DNA of 64,000 nucleotides, taken from assembly GCF_020055675.1 (NCBI RefSeq), contig NZ_JAIPUS010000007.1:62001-126000 (forward strand). Direction: 5' to 3'. Shown piece after piece: positions 45,170 through 55,703 of the stretch. Both the position numbers and the translations under genes were made by a program. The stretch comes from Marivita sp. (GTDB lineage: Bacteria > Pseudomonadota > Alphaproteobacteria > Rhodobacterales > Rhodobacteraceae). The first letter of the stretch is position 1. The number at the start of each line of letters is the position of its first letter. The notes under the pieces are model-generated. The model did no database searches and had not been told where the DNA came from. It was given only the letters and a program-made list of their open reading frames with translations.

Positions 45170-46423
45170 ATGCGCCTCACCGACTATCTCCGCGACAACG
45201 CGCCGTTCCTGACAACGGGGGCGATGCTCACGTTCCTGTCGTCATTTGGGCAGACCTATTTCATTTCCCTGTTTGCAGGCGAGGTGCGCCTTGCCTTTGA
45301 TCTGAGCCATGGTGCCTGGGGCGGCATCTACATGATCGGAACGATGGCCTCAGCCGCGCTGATGGTCTGGGCCGGCGGGCTGACCGACATCTTTCGGGTC
45401 CGCATTCTTGCCCCGATCGTGCTGACCGGGCTGGCGCTGGCGAGCCTTGCAATGGCCCTCAACCCGTGGGTCTGGGCCTTGCCGTTCATCGTCTTTGCGT
45501 TGCGTTTTTTCGGGCAAGGCATGTGTTCACATATCGCCGTGATCGCGATGGCCCGTTGGTTCGTGGCAACAAGGGGGCGGGCGCTGTCCATTGCGTCATT
45601 GGGCTTTGCCACCGGTGAGGCTCTGGTTCCAATGGCTGTCGTCGCGGCGATGACGGTGATGGCGTGGCAAAATCTCTGGGTGATGGCGGCGGGCGTTTGC
45701 GTGCTCATGATCCCGGTCCTCAACCGGCTGCTGAGGCAGGAACGCACCCCGGCCTCGCACGCGGCAACCGATGTATCGGTCGGGATGCGCGGACACCACT
45801 GGAGGCGATTGCAGGCGCTGCGTCATCCGCTGTTCTGGTGCATGGTTCCCGCTGTCTTGGGACCGGCCGCATTCAACACGGCGTTCTTCTTTCACCAGGT
45901 GCACATTTCCGAGGTGAAAGGCGTGGAGCATCTGGTCTTTGTCAGTTTCTTCCCGCTCTACACAGCAATCGGCATCACGGCGATGGTGGTCTCGGGCTGG
46001 GCGTTGGACCGGTTGGGCACGGCGCGGCTGACCCCGTATTACCAACTGCCCATGGTCATTGCTTTCCTGATATTCGCCAACACACAAAACCCATTCGGCC
46101 TGGCGCTTGGGTTCGTTTTCCTTGGTCTGACTTCGGGCGCGAATACAACCTTGCCCAATGCGTTCTGGGCGGAATTCTACGGCACGGCCCATATCGGGTC
46201 GATCAAATCCATGGCGACAGCGGTCATGGTGCTCGGGTCTGCCATCGGTCCGGGACTGACGGGTGCGCTGATCGATTTTGGCATCGGGATCGAGACGCAG
46301 TTTTTCGCGATTGCCGGATACTTCCTGCTCACGACACTGACCATGTTCTTCGGCATCACCCGCGCAGCACGGGATGTACCGCCCGGCCAGTCTTCGGCAG
46401 ATGTCAGAACGCCGCGGCCGTGA
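45170..46423 (+). CDS. MFS transporter
   Basis: A 417-residue inner-membrane protein with twelve predicted membrane segments. Between helices 2 and 3 lies GGLTDIFRVRILAPIVL, the MFS-type loop, and a central cytosolic loop separates the halves near residue 200. Similar to oxalate/formate-antiporter-like or YnfM-like exporters, but the substrate is unassigned. Its 3' end overlaps the convergent YqaA-like gene by 20 bp. Confidence 0.87.
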   Translation: MRLTDYLRDNAPFLTTGAMLTFLSSFGQTYFISLFAGEVRLAFDLSHGAWGGIYMIGTMASAALMVWAGGLTDIFRVRILAPIVLTGLALASLAMALNPWVWALPFIVFALRFFGQGMCSHIAVIAMARWFVATRGRALSIASLGFATGEALVPMAVVAAMTVMAWQNLWVMAAGVCVLMIPVLNRLLRQERTPASHAATDVSVGMRGHHWRRLQALRHPLFWCMVPAVLGPAAFNTAFFFHQVHISEVKGVEHLVFVSFFPLYTAIGITAMVVSGWALDRLGTARLTPYYQLPMVIAFLIFANTQNPFGLALGFVFLGLTSGANTTLPNAFWAEFYGTAHIGSIKSMATAVMVLGSAIGPGLTGALIDFGIGIETQFFAIAGYFLLTTLTMFFGITRAARDVPPGQSSADVRTPRP

Positions 46424-46841
46424 TCAACGCGACGACGATATAGCGGATCGTCTTGGCAATTCCCACCAACAGAAAGAACAGCCAGACATTGGTCCGCATC
46501 ACGCCGGCCACGACGGTCAGCGCGTCTCCCAATGGGGCCCAGCTTAGCAGCAGGGTCCAGACGCCCCACCTCAGGTACCACTGCCGCGCGCGCTCCAATT
46601 GCGCTTCTGTCACCGGAAACCACCGGCGTCCGTGATAGCGCTCGATCACCCGGCCCAGGACATAATTCAGCCCTGAGCCAAGGATGTTCCCGACACTGGC
46701 AAAAGCGATAACCCAAAAAATGTGGATGTCGTCGCGCAGTTGCAGCGCGACGAACACGATTTCGGATTGAAACGGCAGGATGGTCGCCGCGCCGAAGGCG
46801 ACGAGGAACAATCCGACCAAAGCGAGAAGGTCACTCCACAT
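46404..46841 (-). CDS. YqaA family (DedA-like) membrane protein
   Basis: A 145-residue inner-membrane protein with about four hydrophobic segments. GAATILPFQSEIVFVALQL, GNILGSGLNYVLGRVIERY and LLSWAPLGDALTVVAGVMR are typical of the short YqaA branch of the SNARE-associated (DedA) superfamily, thought to act in lipid scrambling or transport. The specific role is unknown. It lies 24 bp after the NYN gene. Confidence 0.88.
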   Translation of the reverse strand: MWSDLLALVGLFLVAFGAATILPFQSEIVFVALQLRDDIHIFWVIAFASVGNILGSGLNYVLGRVIERYHGRRWFPVTEAQLERARQWYLRWGVWTLLLSWAPLGDALTVVAGVMRTNVWLFFLLVGIAKTIRYIVVALITAAAF

Positions 46842-46865
46842 GAGCCATCTTGCGCCGGGTCACTG

Positions 46866-47438
46866 TCACTCCTGATCGGCCGAGACCGTTTCACGGTCCG
46901 ATACCGCGTCCCGCGGCGGGCGACCGATCACGTCTCGCAACTCAGACAGTTCGATGAAGTTGTCGGCTTGCCGGCGCAACTCGTCAGCAATCATCGGCGG
47001 CTGGCTGCGGATTGTGGAGACCACCGACACCCGAACGCCCCGGCGCTGCAGGCTTTCCACCAGCGGCCGGAAATCGCCATCACCCGAGAACAGCACGATG
47101 TGATCGACATGCTCGGACAAGTCCATGGCATCGACCGTCAGTTCGATATCCATGTTGCCCTTGACCTTGCGACGACCCTGGCTGTCGGTGTACTCCTTGG
47201 CCGGTTTCGTCCGCATGTTGAAACCATTGTAATGAAGCCAGTCCACCAGCGGGCGGATCGGCGAATACTCGTCATTCTCCAACAAGGCAGTGTAGTAGAA
47301 CGCGCGCAAAAGCTTGCCGCGGCGCACGAACTCCTGGCGCAGCAGTTTGTAGTCGATGTCAAACCCAAGTGATTTTGCCGCCGCGTAGAGATTGGAGCCA
47401 TCAATAAACAGCGCCAAACGCTCGTCTTTGTAGAACAT
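46866..47438 (-). CDS. NYN domain (LabA-like, PIN-fold) protein
   Basis: A 190-residue protein with a predicted RNA-cleaving NYN/PIN fold. The acidic active site is spread over LALFIDGSNLYAA (Asp, residues 9-21), KGNMDIELTVDAMD (about 94-107) and VLFSGDGDFRPLVESL (about 115-130). Relatives include LabA/DUF88 proteins. The RNA target is unknown. Co-directional with the YqaA-like gene; RBS AAGGAAGG. Confidence 0.9.
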   Translation of the reverse strand: MFYKDERLALFIDGSNLYAAAKSLGFDIDYKLLRQEFVRRGKLLRAFYYTALLENDEYSPIRPLVDWLHYNGFNMRTKPAKEYTDSQGRRKVKGNMDIELTVDAMDLSEHVDHIVLFSGDGDFRPLVESLQRRGVRVSVVSTIRSQPPMIADELRRQADNFIELSELRDVIGRPPRDAVSDRETVSADQE

Positions 47439-47593
47439 GAACTGAGCCTTCCTTAAAATAATCGGGCGGCCAAACGAACTTTCGGGAGTGGTTGGTCCGA
47501 AGCTTTACTGCAAGGCCGCGTCGTGTGAATTAATGATTTTACGTAGTGCCGCAAGGTGCATTGTCTCCGCAGCAGCCCAAGTATGACAGTAAT

Positions 47594-48157
47594 ATGAATG
47601 ATTTTTACATAGCCCTGGGGGCAAATCTGCTCTCCGGTACGGCGTCGCCGACGGCCTCCGTTCGTGCAGCGCTGGCCCGCCTGCAACAGCCCGATATCCG
47701 CGTCGAACGCGTAAGCGCCCTGTATCGAACACCGTGTTTCCCCGCCGGCGCCGGGCCGGATTACGTGAACGCGGCCGCGCATGTGACCTCTGTCCTTGAT
47801 CCGCACGCGGTGTTGGCGCGCCTGCATGAAATCGAGGCGGATTTCGGTCGGGAGCGAAAAGAACGTTGGGCAAGCCGGACGCTGGACCTTGATCTGATCG
47901 CCTGCGGCGCCCGGATCCTGCCGGATCGCGAGACATACGACCGCTGGCGCTGCATGCCCCTTTCAGACCAGAAAACCAGCAGCCCATCGCAACTGATCCT
48001 GCCGCACCCGAGAGTGCAGGATCGTGCATTTGTCCTTGTACCCCTCAGGGATATTGCGGCAGACTGGGTGCATCCCGTGCTTGATCGATCCATCACGGAC
48101 ATGTGCAACGCTCTCTCGCCCGGGAAATTGGGCGAGATTGTTCTGATTGAGCACTGA
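47594..48157 (+). CDS. folK: HPPK, 6-hydroxymethyl-7,8-dihydropterin pyrophosphokinase
   Basis: FolK transfers pyrophosphate from ATP to the pterin precursor of folate. [12 protein letters not shown] at the start, [13 protein letters not shown] (about residues 95-107, Mg-binding DxD) and [16 protein letters not shown] (about 136-151) are the three signatures. The ATG at 47594 matches the family; an upstream in-frame ATG at 47546 is unlikely. 74 bp before rpoZ. Confidence 0.95.
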   Translation: MNDFYIALGANLLSGTASPTASVRAALARLQQPDIRVERVSALYRTPCFPAGAGPDYVNAAAHVTSVLDPHAVLARLHEIEADFGRERKERWASRTLDLDLIACGARILPDRETYDRWRCMPLSDQKTSSPSQLILPHPRVQDRAFVLVPLRDIAADWVHPVLDRSITDMCNALSPGKLGEIVLIEH

Positions 48158-48231
48158 TATCGACTTGTAATCGCGGTTATCGAGCGATATGTGCTGTAAC
48201 TTCAAATGCTATTCAGCGAAGTGGAGTTTCC

Positions 48232-48585
48232 ATGGCCCGCGTAACGGTTGAAGATTGCGTCGACAAGGTTCCCAATCGGTTTGAGTTGGTGATGCTGGCT
48301 GCGCACCGCGCCCGCGAAGTGACGGCCGGTGCCGCTGTGACGGTCGATCGCGACAACGACAAGAACCCGGTTGTTGCGCTGCGCGAAATTGCAGACGAGA
48401 CCCAGTCGGCAGACGAGCTTCGCGAACGTCTGATCGAGTCGAACCAGACACAGATCGAAGTCGACGAACCGGAAGAGGATGCAATGGCGCTGCTCATGGG
48501 CGCGGAACCCGACAAGCCGGCCGAAGACGATCTTTCCGAGGAAAAACTGCTGCGCGCGCTGATGGAGGCGCAAGGCCAGAGCTAA
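48232..48585 (+). CDS. rpoZ: RNA polymerase omega subunit
   Basis: A 117-residue subunit that assists beta' folding. [29 protein letters not shown] and [13 protein letters not shown] are diagnostic. An acidic C-terminal extension follows, as usual in alphaproteobacteria. It is followed by the ppGpp enzyme gene, a classical pairing; omega contributes to ppGpp binding by RNA polymerase. Confidence 0.97.
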   Translation: MARVTVEDCVDKVPNRFELVMLAAHRAREVTAGAAVTVDRDNDKNPVVALREIADETQSADELRERLIESNQTQIEVDEPEEDAMALLMGAEPDKPAEDDLSEEKLLRALMEAQGQS

Positions 48586-48624
48586 GGTCTGCCGCAACGC
48601 GGGCCGCATGTGAATGAGGCACCG

Positions 48625-50763
48625 ATGATTGCCGCTGACGACCTTGTTGCGCTGGTGCGCAACTACAATCCACGCACGAACGAAGCGTTGATCCGCGCGG
48701 CCTATGCGTACGGCCGCGAGATGCACGAGGGCCAGTTTCGCCATTCTGGCGAGCCCTATTTCTCGCATCCTGTCGCCGTTGCCGCGATCCTGACCGAACA
48801 GCAGCTCGATGACGCCACGATCATCACAGCGCTGCTGCACGACACGATCGAAGACACGAAATCCACCTATTCCGAAATCTCGGCGCGTTTCGGCGACGAG
48901 GTGGCGATGCTGGTGGACGGCGTCACCAAGCTCACCAACCTGCAACTGTCGAGTTCCGAGACCAAGCAGGCCGAGAACTTCCGCAAGCTCTTCATGGCCA
49001 TGTCCAAGGATTTGCGGGTGATCCTGGTAAAGCTGGCCGACCGTCTGCACAACATGCGCACGATCAAGGCGATGAAGCCGGAAAAACAGGTCCAGAAAGC
49101 GCGCGAGACGATGGACATCTACGCGCCGCTTGCAGGCCGCATGGGCATGCAATGGATGCGCGACGAGCTGGAAGACCTCGCCTTTCGCGTCCTCAACCCC
49201 GAGGGCCGTGCGAGCATCATACGCCGCTTCATCACGCTCCAGAAAGAAACCGGAGACGTGATCCATCGGATCACAGGTGACATGCGCTCGGAGCTGGAAA
49301 AAGCCGGTGTCGATGCCGAGGTGTTCGGGCGCGCCAAGAAGCCGTATTCGATCTGGCGCAAAATGCAGGAAAAGGAAATCGGCTTTTCCCGCCTCTCGGA
49401 TATCTACGGCTTCCGCATTATCACCCGGTCCAAAGCCGACTGCTACGCAACGCTGGGTGTCATCCACCAGCGCTGGCGCGCCATTCCCGGACGTTTCAAG
49501 GATTACATCTCCGAACCGAAACAAAACGGGTACCGATCGATCCATACCACCGTTTCGGGCCGCGATGGCAAACGGGTCGAGGTTCAGATCCGGACACGCC
49601 AGATGCACGACGTCGCCGAAACAGGCGTGGCCGCGCATTGGTCTTACCGGGACGGGGTCCGAAGCGAAAACCCGTTTGCCGTCGACCCGGCAAAATGGGT
49701 CGCCTCGCTGACCGAGCAATTCGACGGGGAGGACGACCACGACGAATTCCTCGAAGCGGTGAAGCTCGAGATGTATCCCGACAAGGTGTTCTGTTTCACA
49801 CCGAAAGGGGATGTGGTCAAACTGCCGCGCGGCGCCACCCCGCTCGATTTCGCCTATGCCATTCACACCCGGATCGGATCTGCCTGTGTCGGGGCCAAGG
49901 TCGACGGCATCCGCGTGCCGCTCTGGACGCGTTTGAAGAACGGGCAATCCGTCGACATCGTGACCGCCGAAGGCCAAAGCCCGCAGGCGACATGGCTTGA
50001 TATTGCAACCACCGGCAAGGCGAAATCCGCCATCCGGCGCGCCCTGCGCGTGGCGGGGCGGGAACGCTTTGCCCAGTTGGGACGCGAACTGGCACGCTCC
50101 GCGTTCGAGCATGTTGGCAAGAAAGCCAGCGACAAGGTGCTGGAAATGGCAGCGCGGAACCTGCGAATTGCCGATGCGCAGGAACTGCTGGCCCGGCTTG
50201 GCAGCGCGGAAATGTCGGCGCGCGAAGTGGTCGCGGCCGTTTATCCGGACCTTGCGCCCGAGCCAACGGAGTTTGTCGAAACACAAAGTGCGGTGATCGG
50301 TCTGAACCAAGGACAGGCGTTCCACCGTGCTCCCTGCTGCCAGCCGCTGCCCGGCGAACGCATTGTCGGCATCGTGCAGCGCGGCAAGGGGGTAGTCGTG
50401 CACGGTATTGATTGCGGCGCGCTCGAAGGAGTCGAGGATCAGCCGTCGCGCTGGCTCGACTTGCATTGGGCCACCGGAAACCATCCCCCCGTCTACACGG
50501 TTTCCCTTGAACTGACGATCGGCAACGATGCGGGGGTGCTGGGGCGCATTTGCACATTGATTGGCGAACAGAAGGCCAATATTTCGGATTTGAACTTTGT
50601 GGATCGCAAACCGGACTTTTACAGACTGCTCCTGGATGTCGAACTGGGTGACGCCAACCACCTGCATTCGGTGATGTCAGCACTCGAGGCGGAAAGCGAT
50701 GTCGCCTCTGTCGTCCGACGGCGAGATCCCGCATTGTCGATGCAAGCGGCCGCGGCCGAATAG
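48625..50763 (+). CDS. spoT: Bifunctional (p)ppGpp synthetase/hydrolase (Rsh, RelA/SpoT)
   Basis: The single-type alphaproteobacterial stringent-response enzyme, 712 residues. The HD hydrolase domain has HPVAVAAIL and LLHDTIED (His72-Asp73) intact; the synthetase domain has GRAKKPYSIWRKM and KQNGYRSIHTTV; TGS (FTPKGDVVKLPRGATPLDFAYAIH, about residues 390) and a C-terminal ACT domain follow. Both activities are expected. The ATG at 48625 with GAGG upstream is preferred over the GTG at 48610. Confidence 0.96.
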   Translation: MIAADDLVALVRNYNPRTNEALIRAAYAYGREMHEGQFRHSGEPYFSHPVAVAAILTEQQLDDATIITALLHDTIEDTKSTYSEISARFGDEVAMLVDGVTKLTNLQLSSSETKQAENFRKLFMAMSKDLRVILVKLADRLHNMRTIKAMKPEKQVQKARETMDIYAPLAGRMGMQWMRDELEDLAFRVLNPEGRASIIRRFITLQKETGDVIHRITGDMRSELEKAGVDAEVFGRAKKPYSIWRKMQEKEIGFSRLSDIYGFRIITRSKADCYATLGVIHQRWRAIPGRFKDYISEPKQNGYRSIHTTVSGRDGKRVEVQIRTRQMHDVAETGVAAHWSYRDGVRSENPFAVDPAKWVASLTEQFDGEDDHDEFLEAVKLEMYPDKVFCFTPKGDVVKLPRGATPLDFAYAIHTRIGSACVGAKVDGIRVPLWTRLKNGQSVDIVTAEGQSPQATWLDIATTGKAKSAIRRALRVAGRERFAQLGRELARSAFEHVGKKASDKVLEMAARNLRIADAQELLARLGSAEMSAREVVAAVYPDLAPEPTEFVETQSAVIGLNQGQAFHRAPCCQPLPGERIVGIVQRGKGVVVHGIDCGALEGVEDQPSRWLDLHWATGNHPPVYTVSLELTIGNDAGVLGRICTLIGEQKANISDLNFVDRKPDFYRLLLDVELGDANHLHSVMSALEAESDVASVVRRRDPALSMQAAAAE

Positions 50764-50782
50764 TAGATCGAAGGGATTCGCG

Positions 50783-51439
50783 TTGGTATTCAAACGGCGG
50801 GACAGGCGGTCAATCTGGGCCACCCTCCGCGAGGCATTGTGGCCACGTGGCGGGTGGGGCCGCGCGGCGCGATATGTCCAGCACCGTCTCAACCGATTGC
50901 CCGATCCGCCCGAAACGATTGCACGCGGTATCTTTGCGGGTGTGCTCACCACATTCACTCCGTTTTATGGCCTGCACTTCATCTGTGCCGGCATCCTTGC
51001 CTGGATCATGCGCGGCAACATCGTTGCCGCGCTGCTGGCCACCTTCTTTGGCAATCCGCTGACCTATGTTCCGATCAGCATCGCGTCATTGCAAACCGGA
51101 TACTGGCTGCTGGACCTTGGAGAACCTGCGCATGAACATGGCAGCATCGGCTATAAATTCGCCAAGGCGGGCGAGGATCTTTGGCGCAATTGCGTGGCGG
51201 TCTTTACTCAGTCGGATCCCGATTGGACCGCATTGACGATCTTTTACCGCGAAGTGTTCTTTCCATGGATGGTGGGGGGAATCTTGCCGGGGATCATCTG
51301 CGGGCTGATCTGCTATTACATCTCGGTGCCGCTGATCCGCGCCTACCAGAACCGCCGCAAGAAAGGTGTTCTCAAGGCGAAACTTGCATCTCTCAAGAAA
51401 AAGAAGAAACAGGCTGACGACACACGGTCAGCAGACTAG
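50783..51439 (+). CDS. DUF2062 family membrane protein
   Basis: A 218-residue inner-membrane protein starting at a TTG with AAGGG seven bases ahead ([11 protein letters not shown]). The DUF2062 core [43 protein letters not shown] and a final [19 protein letters not shown] helix are visible, with a lysine-rich C-terminus. Function unknown; it consistently sits between the rsh gene and pdxJ in Rhodobacteraceae. Confidence 0.85.
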   Translation: MVFKRRDRRSIWATLREALWPRGGWGRAARYVQHRLNRLPDPPETIARGIFAGVLTTFTPFYGLHFICAGILAWIMRGNIVAALLATFFGNPLTYVPISIASLQTGYWLLDLGEPAHEHGSIGYKFAKAGEDLWRNCVAVFTQSDPDWTALTIFYREVFFPWMVGGILPGIICGLICYYISVPLIRAYQNRRKKGVLKAKLASLKKKKKQADDTRSAD

Positions 51440-51464
51440 GTTCAGCGGTGACATGGAGGCGACT

Positions 51465-52217
51465 ATGACGAACAACGCAGGCCATATAAGGCTGGGTGTG
51501 AATATCGACCACGTGGCAACGCTTCGCAACGCGCGCGGCGGGGGGCTTCCCGATCCGGTACGTGCAGCACTGCTAGCGCAAGAGGCCGGGGCCGACGGGA
51601 TCACGGCGCATCTGCGCGAGGACCGCCGGCATATCATCGACAGCGATATCGACCGCCTGATGGAAACGCTCACGGTGCCGCTCAACTTCGAGATGGCCGC
51701 AACGGACGAAATGCAGAAGATCGCGCTGCGCCATAAACCGCATGCGGTCTGTCTTGTGCCCGAAAAACGCGAAGAACGGACAACCGAGGGTGGGTTGGAC
51801 GTTGTCCGCGAGGAAAACAAGCTGGCGCATTACATAGCCCCGCTGCGCGAGGCCGGGTGCCGTGTGTCGATCTTCATCGCGGCTGACGCGCGCCAGATCG
51901 CGGCCGCCCATCGCATCGGCGCCGAGGTGATCGAACTGCACACGGGCGCGTATTGCGATGCCGATGCCGAGGGCCGGACCGACGATCGCGACCGCGAACT
52001 CGAAATGATCCGAGAAATGTCGGCCCATGCCCATTCGCTCGGGCTTGAAGTGCATGCCGGCCACGGATTGAATTACGACACGGTCACGCCTGTCGCCGCG
52101 CTCCCGGAAGTGATGGAGCTCAACATCGGTCATTTCCTGATCGGCGAAGCCGTGTTCCGCGGGCTTGGTCCCGCCCTGCATGAAATGCGTCGCCTGATGG
52201 ACGCGGCACGCGCGTGA
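51465..52217 (+). CDS. pdxJ: Pyridoxine 5'-phosphate synthase
   Basis: PdxJ condenses 1-deoxyxylulose 5-phosphate with amino-acetone phosphate to PNP (vitamin B6). The 250-residue TIM barrel shows [17 protein letters not shown] (residues 9-25), [24 protein letters not shown] and [12 protein letters not shown]. The ATG at 51465 has GGAGG upstream. It is followed by a membrane hydrolase gene and acpS, which needs the same local operon. Confidence 0.97.
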   Translation: MTNNAGHIRLGVNIDHVATLRNARGGGLPDPVRAALLAQEAGADGITAHLREDRRHIIDSDIDRLMETLTVPLNFEMAATDEMQKIALRHKPHAVCLVPEKREERTTEGGLDVVREENKLAHYIAPLREAGCRVSIFIAADARQIAAAHRIGAEVIELHTGAYCDADAEGRTDDRDRELEMIREMSAHAHSLGLEVHAGHGLNYDTVTPVAALPEVMELNIGHFLIGEAVFRGLGPALHEMRRLMDAARA

Positions 52218-52227
52218 AAGAAGCGCC

Positions 52228-53712
52228 ATGTCGCGGCCTGCCCTGACACGTCTCGCTGTCCTGATCGGGCTTGTGTCGATCTTCGTTCTGGAATCTGCGA
52301 GGTACGGCGTCACCTTCACCGAACGCAAGGTCGGGAACACGCCGGTTACGACCCTGTCGCAGGACGGCGCAGACGGGCCGGACGTGGTTGTTGCACATGG
52401 CTTTGCCGGGTCTCGGGAGATGATGCAGGGCTACGGGCTGGTTCTGGCACAGGCCGGTTACCGGGTGCACCTGTTCGATTTCCAAGGACATGGCACGAAT
52501 CCCGTGCCGATGTCCGGTGATGTCACGCGGATAGACGGCACGACCCGACGGCTTTTGGATCAGACCAAGTCGGTGATTGCAGATCTTCCCGAGCGCCAAC
52601 CTGTCGCCCTGCTCGGGCATTCCATGGCAACCGATGTCTTGATCCGGGTTGCCGCCGAGGTCGAGACCGGACCGCTGGTGCTGCTATCTGCATTTTCGCA
52701 GGCGGTGACAGAGACTCAGCCGGAGAACATGCTCCTTGTCGCGGGCCAATGGGAACCGCATCTTCGCGCGTTCGGCGTGTCCACGCTCAGGATGCTTGAT
52801 CCAGAGGCCGAGGAAGGCGAAACCGTAATGCGCGGGGATGTGATGAGATCCGCACGCGTTGCGCCGTGGGTCGAGCATGTGTCCATCCTGCATTCGCGGG
52901 CCGGCCGTGCCGATGCGCTGAACTGGTTGAACAGGTATTACAACCGCACCCAAACAGTATCGGTCCCGTTTACCGGCTGGGCCTTCCTCGCGCTGATGGC
53001 GGCGATCACACTGTTGTCTGTCCCCCTCGCGCAGCGGCTCTTGCCAAGCCGCGACCTGCCCCCGAAACAACAACCCGGCAGCGCGCGATTTGTCGCCACA
53101 CTCGCGGTTCCAGCGATGCTGACGCCAGTCCTCGCCCTTCCGTTGGATTTCGGGGTCCTGCCGGTTCTGGTCGCCGACTACCTTGCGATTCACCTCGGCG
53201 TCTTCGGCGCGCTGACATTGTTGATGCAGCGACTGCTTTGGGGGCGCGTGACATTCGGCTGGCTCGGTGCGCTTCCGATGGCTTTCGCGATTGTCATCCT
53301 GGTTGCCTGGGGCATCGGCGTGTTCGGCTTTGCGCTTGATCGCTACGGGGCGAATTTCCTTCCCGTGACCGAGCGCCTGCCAATCATCGCAGCGCTGATC
53401 CTTGGGGCTGTGCCGTTCATGGTCGCGGACGCGCAACTGGTCTGGAAAGCGTCGATCTGGCGGCGCATCGCGGCACGGGTTGCGCTTTTGCTGTCTCTGG
53501 GAATTGCAGTGGCACTGGATTTCGAAGGATTGTTCTTTTTGATCATCATTGCGCCGGTGATCGTTCTGTTTTTCCTGGTTCACGGCACGATGGGCCGGGC
53601 CTTTGGCAAACGCGCCGGGCCGCTTGTCGCGGGTCTCGCGCTTGGTATCATCCTTGCCTGGGCGCTTGGCGTCAGCTTTCCCATGTTCGACGCGTCAGGA
53701 GGCGGCACGTGA
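52228..53712 (+). CDS. Alpha/beta hydrolase joined to a multi-pass membrane domain
   Basis: A 494-residue protein. It has an N-terminal membrane anchor ([13 protein letters not shown]), an alpha/beta hydrolase domain of ~200 residues with [14 protein letters not shown] (HG), nucleophile GHSMAT (Ser132) and a possible catalytic His in [10 protein letters not shown], then from about residue 245 seven or eight membrane segments up to the C-terminus. The hydrolase domain would face the periplasm if the anchor is a simple signal anchor. It lies 10 bp after pdxJ and overlaps acpS by four bases. The function is unknown; lipid or acyl hydrolysis at the membrane is a guess. Confidence 0.75.
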   Translation: MSRPALTRLAVLIGLVSIFVLESARYGVTFTERKVGNTPVTTLSQDGADGPDVVVAHGFAGSREMMQGYGLVLAQAGYRVHLFDFQGHGTNPVPMSGDVTRIDGTTRRLLDQTKSVIADLPERQPVALLGHSMATDVLIRVAAEVETGPLVLLSAFSQAVTETQPENMLLVAGQWEPHLRAFGVSTLRMLDPEAEEGETVMRGDVMRSARVAPWVEHVSILHSRAGRADALNWLNRYYNRTQTVSVPFTGWAFLALMAAITLLSVPLAQRLLPSRDLPPKQQPGSARFVATLAVPAMLTPVLALPLDFGVLPVLVADYLAIHLGVFGALTLLMQRLLWGRVTFGWLGALPMAFAIVILVAWGIGVFGFALDRYGANFLPVTERLPIIAALILGAVPFMVADAQLVWKASIWRRIAARVALLLSLGIAVALDFEGLFFLIIIAPVIVLFFLVHGTMGRAFGKRAGPLVAGLALGIILAWALGVSFPMFDASGGGT

Positions 53713-54122
53713 TACTCGGAATTGGCACCGATCTGGCAAATATCGATCGCATCGCCGGCACGCTGGAACGGTTCGGCGACCGGTTCCGCAACCGCGTGTT
53801 CACCGATATCGAACAGCGCAAGTCGGAACGTCGCCGCGATGTCGCCGGCACCTATGCCAAACGCTGGGCCGCAAAGGAGGCCTGCTCCAAGGCGCTTGGC
53901 ACCGGCTTGCGCATGGGGATCGCCTGGAAGGACATGTCGGTACGAAACCTGCGCACGGGGCAACCCGTGATGGAGGTCACTGGATGGGCCCGGGATCGTC
54001 TGGACGAATTGACACCGCCGGGTTTCGACGCGGTCATTCACGTCACGCTGACAGACGATCACCCATGGGCGCAGGCGATGGTGGTGATCGAAGCACGGCC
54101 CCGTCCTGCCCCCTCGGCTTGA
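53709..54122 (+). CDS. acpS: Holo-[acyl-carrier-protein] synthase
   Basis: AcpS transfers phosphopantetheine from CoA to ACP. The 137-residue protein has [14 protein letters not shown] (Asp8) and the second motif [16 protein letters not shown] (about residues 54-69; Glu of KEA binds Mg). Starts at a GTG overlapping the preceding stop. Upstream of lepB in the conserved acpS-lepB-rnc-era order. Confidence 0.96.
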   Translation: MILGIGTDLANIDRIAGTLERFGDRFRNRVFTDIEQRKSERRRDVAGTYAKRWAAKEACSKALGTGLRMGIAWKDMSVRNLRTGQPVMEVTGWARDRLDELTPPGFDAVIHVTLTDDHPWAQAMVVIEARPRPAPSA

Positions 54123-54177
54123 CACCCGCGCCGCCCCCGCTCATGTAGCGCGGGACACTCGAGCAAAAGGCAGGATC

Positions 54178-55014
54178 ATGGCCTCGGAATCCACCAAAAG
54201 CGGCACAATCGTCGAGACGATCAAAACCATCGTCTATGCCCTCTTGATTGCCGGGGTGTTCAGGACCCTGTTCTTTCAACCCTTCTGGATACCCTCCGGG
54301 TCGATGAAAGACACGCTGCTGATCGGCGATTTCCTGTTCGTCAACAAGATGTCCTACGGCTATTCCTATGCCTCCTGCCCGTCGCTCTATCTGCCGAATT
54401 TCGGCATTGATATCGACGCCTCGGACCTGTGCGGCTGGGCTGATGGCGACAACACCCGCCTGTTCGGGTCCGAGCCGGACCGCGGCGATGTGGCCGTGTT
54501 TCGTCACCCGGTGACCGGCCGCGATTTCATCAAGCGCGTGATCGGCCTGCCCGGAGACAAGATCCAGATGATCCGCGGCGTGTTGCACATCAACGGGACA
54601 GCCGTCGAAATTGAACCACAACCCGATTTCGAGGAAACCGCAAACCCGCAAGGCCCGCAAGGTCTGCGCCCGCGCTGCGCCAACGGGCCGGTTGGGAGCG
54701 GGGGCACCTGCATCAAGGAACGCTTCCTTGAAACACTGCCCAATGGCAAAACCCATTCGATCCTGAATATCGGCAACCAGGGCTCGGACAACACACCGGT
54801 CTATGCCGTCCCCGAGGGCCATTACTTCATGATGGGGGACAACCGCGACAATTCCTCGGACAGCCGTGTGCCCAGTGTGGCGGGCGGTGTCGGATACGTC
54901 CCGTTCGAAAACCTCGTGGGCAAGGCAAATCGGGTGATCTTCTCGTCTGCCGGATCGTCTATGTTGTTCTTCTGGACATGGCGCGCTGACCGCTTCTACG
55001 AGAAAATCGAATAG
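54178..55014 (+). CDS. lepB: Signal peptidase I
   Basis: A 278-residue membrane serine-lysine protease that removes Sec signal peptides. One N-terminal membrane segment ([16 protein letters not shown]) is followed by [15 protein letters not shown] (nucleophile Ser, about residue 41), [15 protein letters not shown] (general-base Lys, about 120) and [13 protein letters not shown]. The stop shares a base with the rnc GTG start. Confidence 0.97.
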   Translation: MASESTKSGTIVETIKTIVYALLIAGVFRTLFFQPFWIPSGSMKDTLLIGDFLFVNKMSYGYSYASCPSLYLPNFGIDIDASDLCGWADGDNTRLFGSEPDRGDVAVFRHPVTGRDFIKRVIGLPGDKIQMIRGVLHINGTAVEIEPQPDFEETANPQGPQGLRPRCANGPVGSGGTCIKERFLETLPNGKTHSILNIGNQGSDNTPVYAVPEGHYFMMGDNRDNSSDSRVPSVAGGVGYVPFENLVGKANRVIFSSAGSSMLFFWTWRADRFYEKIE

Positions 55015-55703
55015 TGAAACTCTCGGCTGACCTACAGGCGCTGTCGGGGCGTTTGGGGCATCGGTTCAACCGCCCCGAGTTGCTGGTCCGCGCAGTGACC
55101 CATTCCTCGCGCGGCGGCGTCAACCGGGAGGACAACCAGCGGCTGGAATTTCTTGGCGACCGGGTGCTTGGCCTTGTCATGGCCGAAGCCTTGCTGGCCG
55201 AGGACAAGGCCGCCAGCGAAGGCCAGCTGGCGCCGCGCTTCAACGCCCTTGTGCGCAAGGAGACATGCGCAGAGGTCGCGCGCGAGATCGATCTGGGCGC
55301 GGCACTCAAACTTGGCCGGTCGGAAATGCTGTCTGGCGGTCGGCGCAAGCAAGCCCTGTTGGGCGATGCGCTCGAAGCGGTGATCGCGGCAGTCTACATC
55401 GATGCCGGGTTCGATACCGCGAAAGCGTTGATCCTGCGTCTCTGGGGCAAGCGGATCAACTCGGTCAAGGAAGATGCCAGGGATGCGAAGACCGCGCTGC
55501 AAGAATGGGCGCAAGCCCGCGGCATGGCACCACCCATCTATGTCGAGCTGTCGCGCGACGGACCGGACCATGCCCCGATCTTCGTCATCGAAGCCCGGCT
55601 GGAGAACGGGCAATCGGCAGACGCCAAGGCCGGATCGAAACGTCTGGCCGAACAGGCTGCAGCCAACGCGCTGTTGGCCGTGATCGAAGCGGACCAGTCT
55701 TGA
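55014..55703 (+). CDS. rnc: Ribonuclease III
   Basis: A 229-residue double-strand-specific endonuclease for rRNA and mRNA processing. Signature [20 protein letters not shown] (about residues 37-56), [18 protein letters not shown] (catalytic Asp/Glu) and a C-terminal dsRBD (about 155-229) are visible. The GTG start overlaps the lepB stop by one base. Confidence 0.97.
   Translation: MKLSADLQALSGRLGHRFNRPELLVRAVTHSSRGGVNREDNQRLEFLGDRVLGLVMAEALLAEDKAASEGQLAPRFNALVRKETCAEVAREIDLGAALKLGRSEMLSGGRRKQALLGDALEAVIAAVYIDAGFDTAKALILRLWGKRINSVKEDARDAKTALQEWAQARGMAPPIYVELSRDGPDHAPIFVIEARLENGQSADAKAGSKRLAEQAAANALLAVIEADQS

Noticed and set aside
48202-50667. 821-codon open frame on the minus strand opposite the ppGpp synthetase gene
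   Set aside because: It mirrors codon bias of the spoT gene in GC-rich DNA; the peptide has no family resemblance. Similar shadows lie opposite ffh (19718-21481) and sat (1998-3575).
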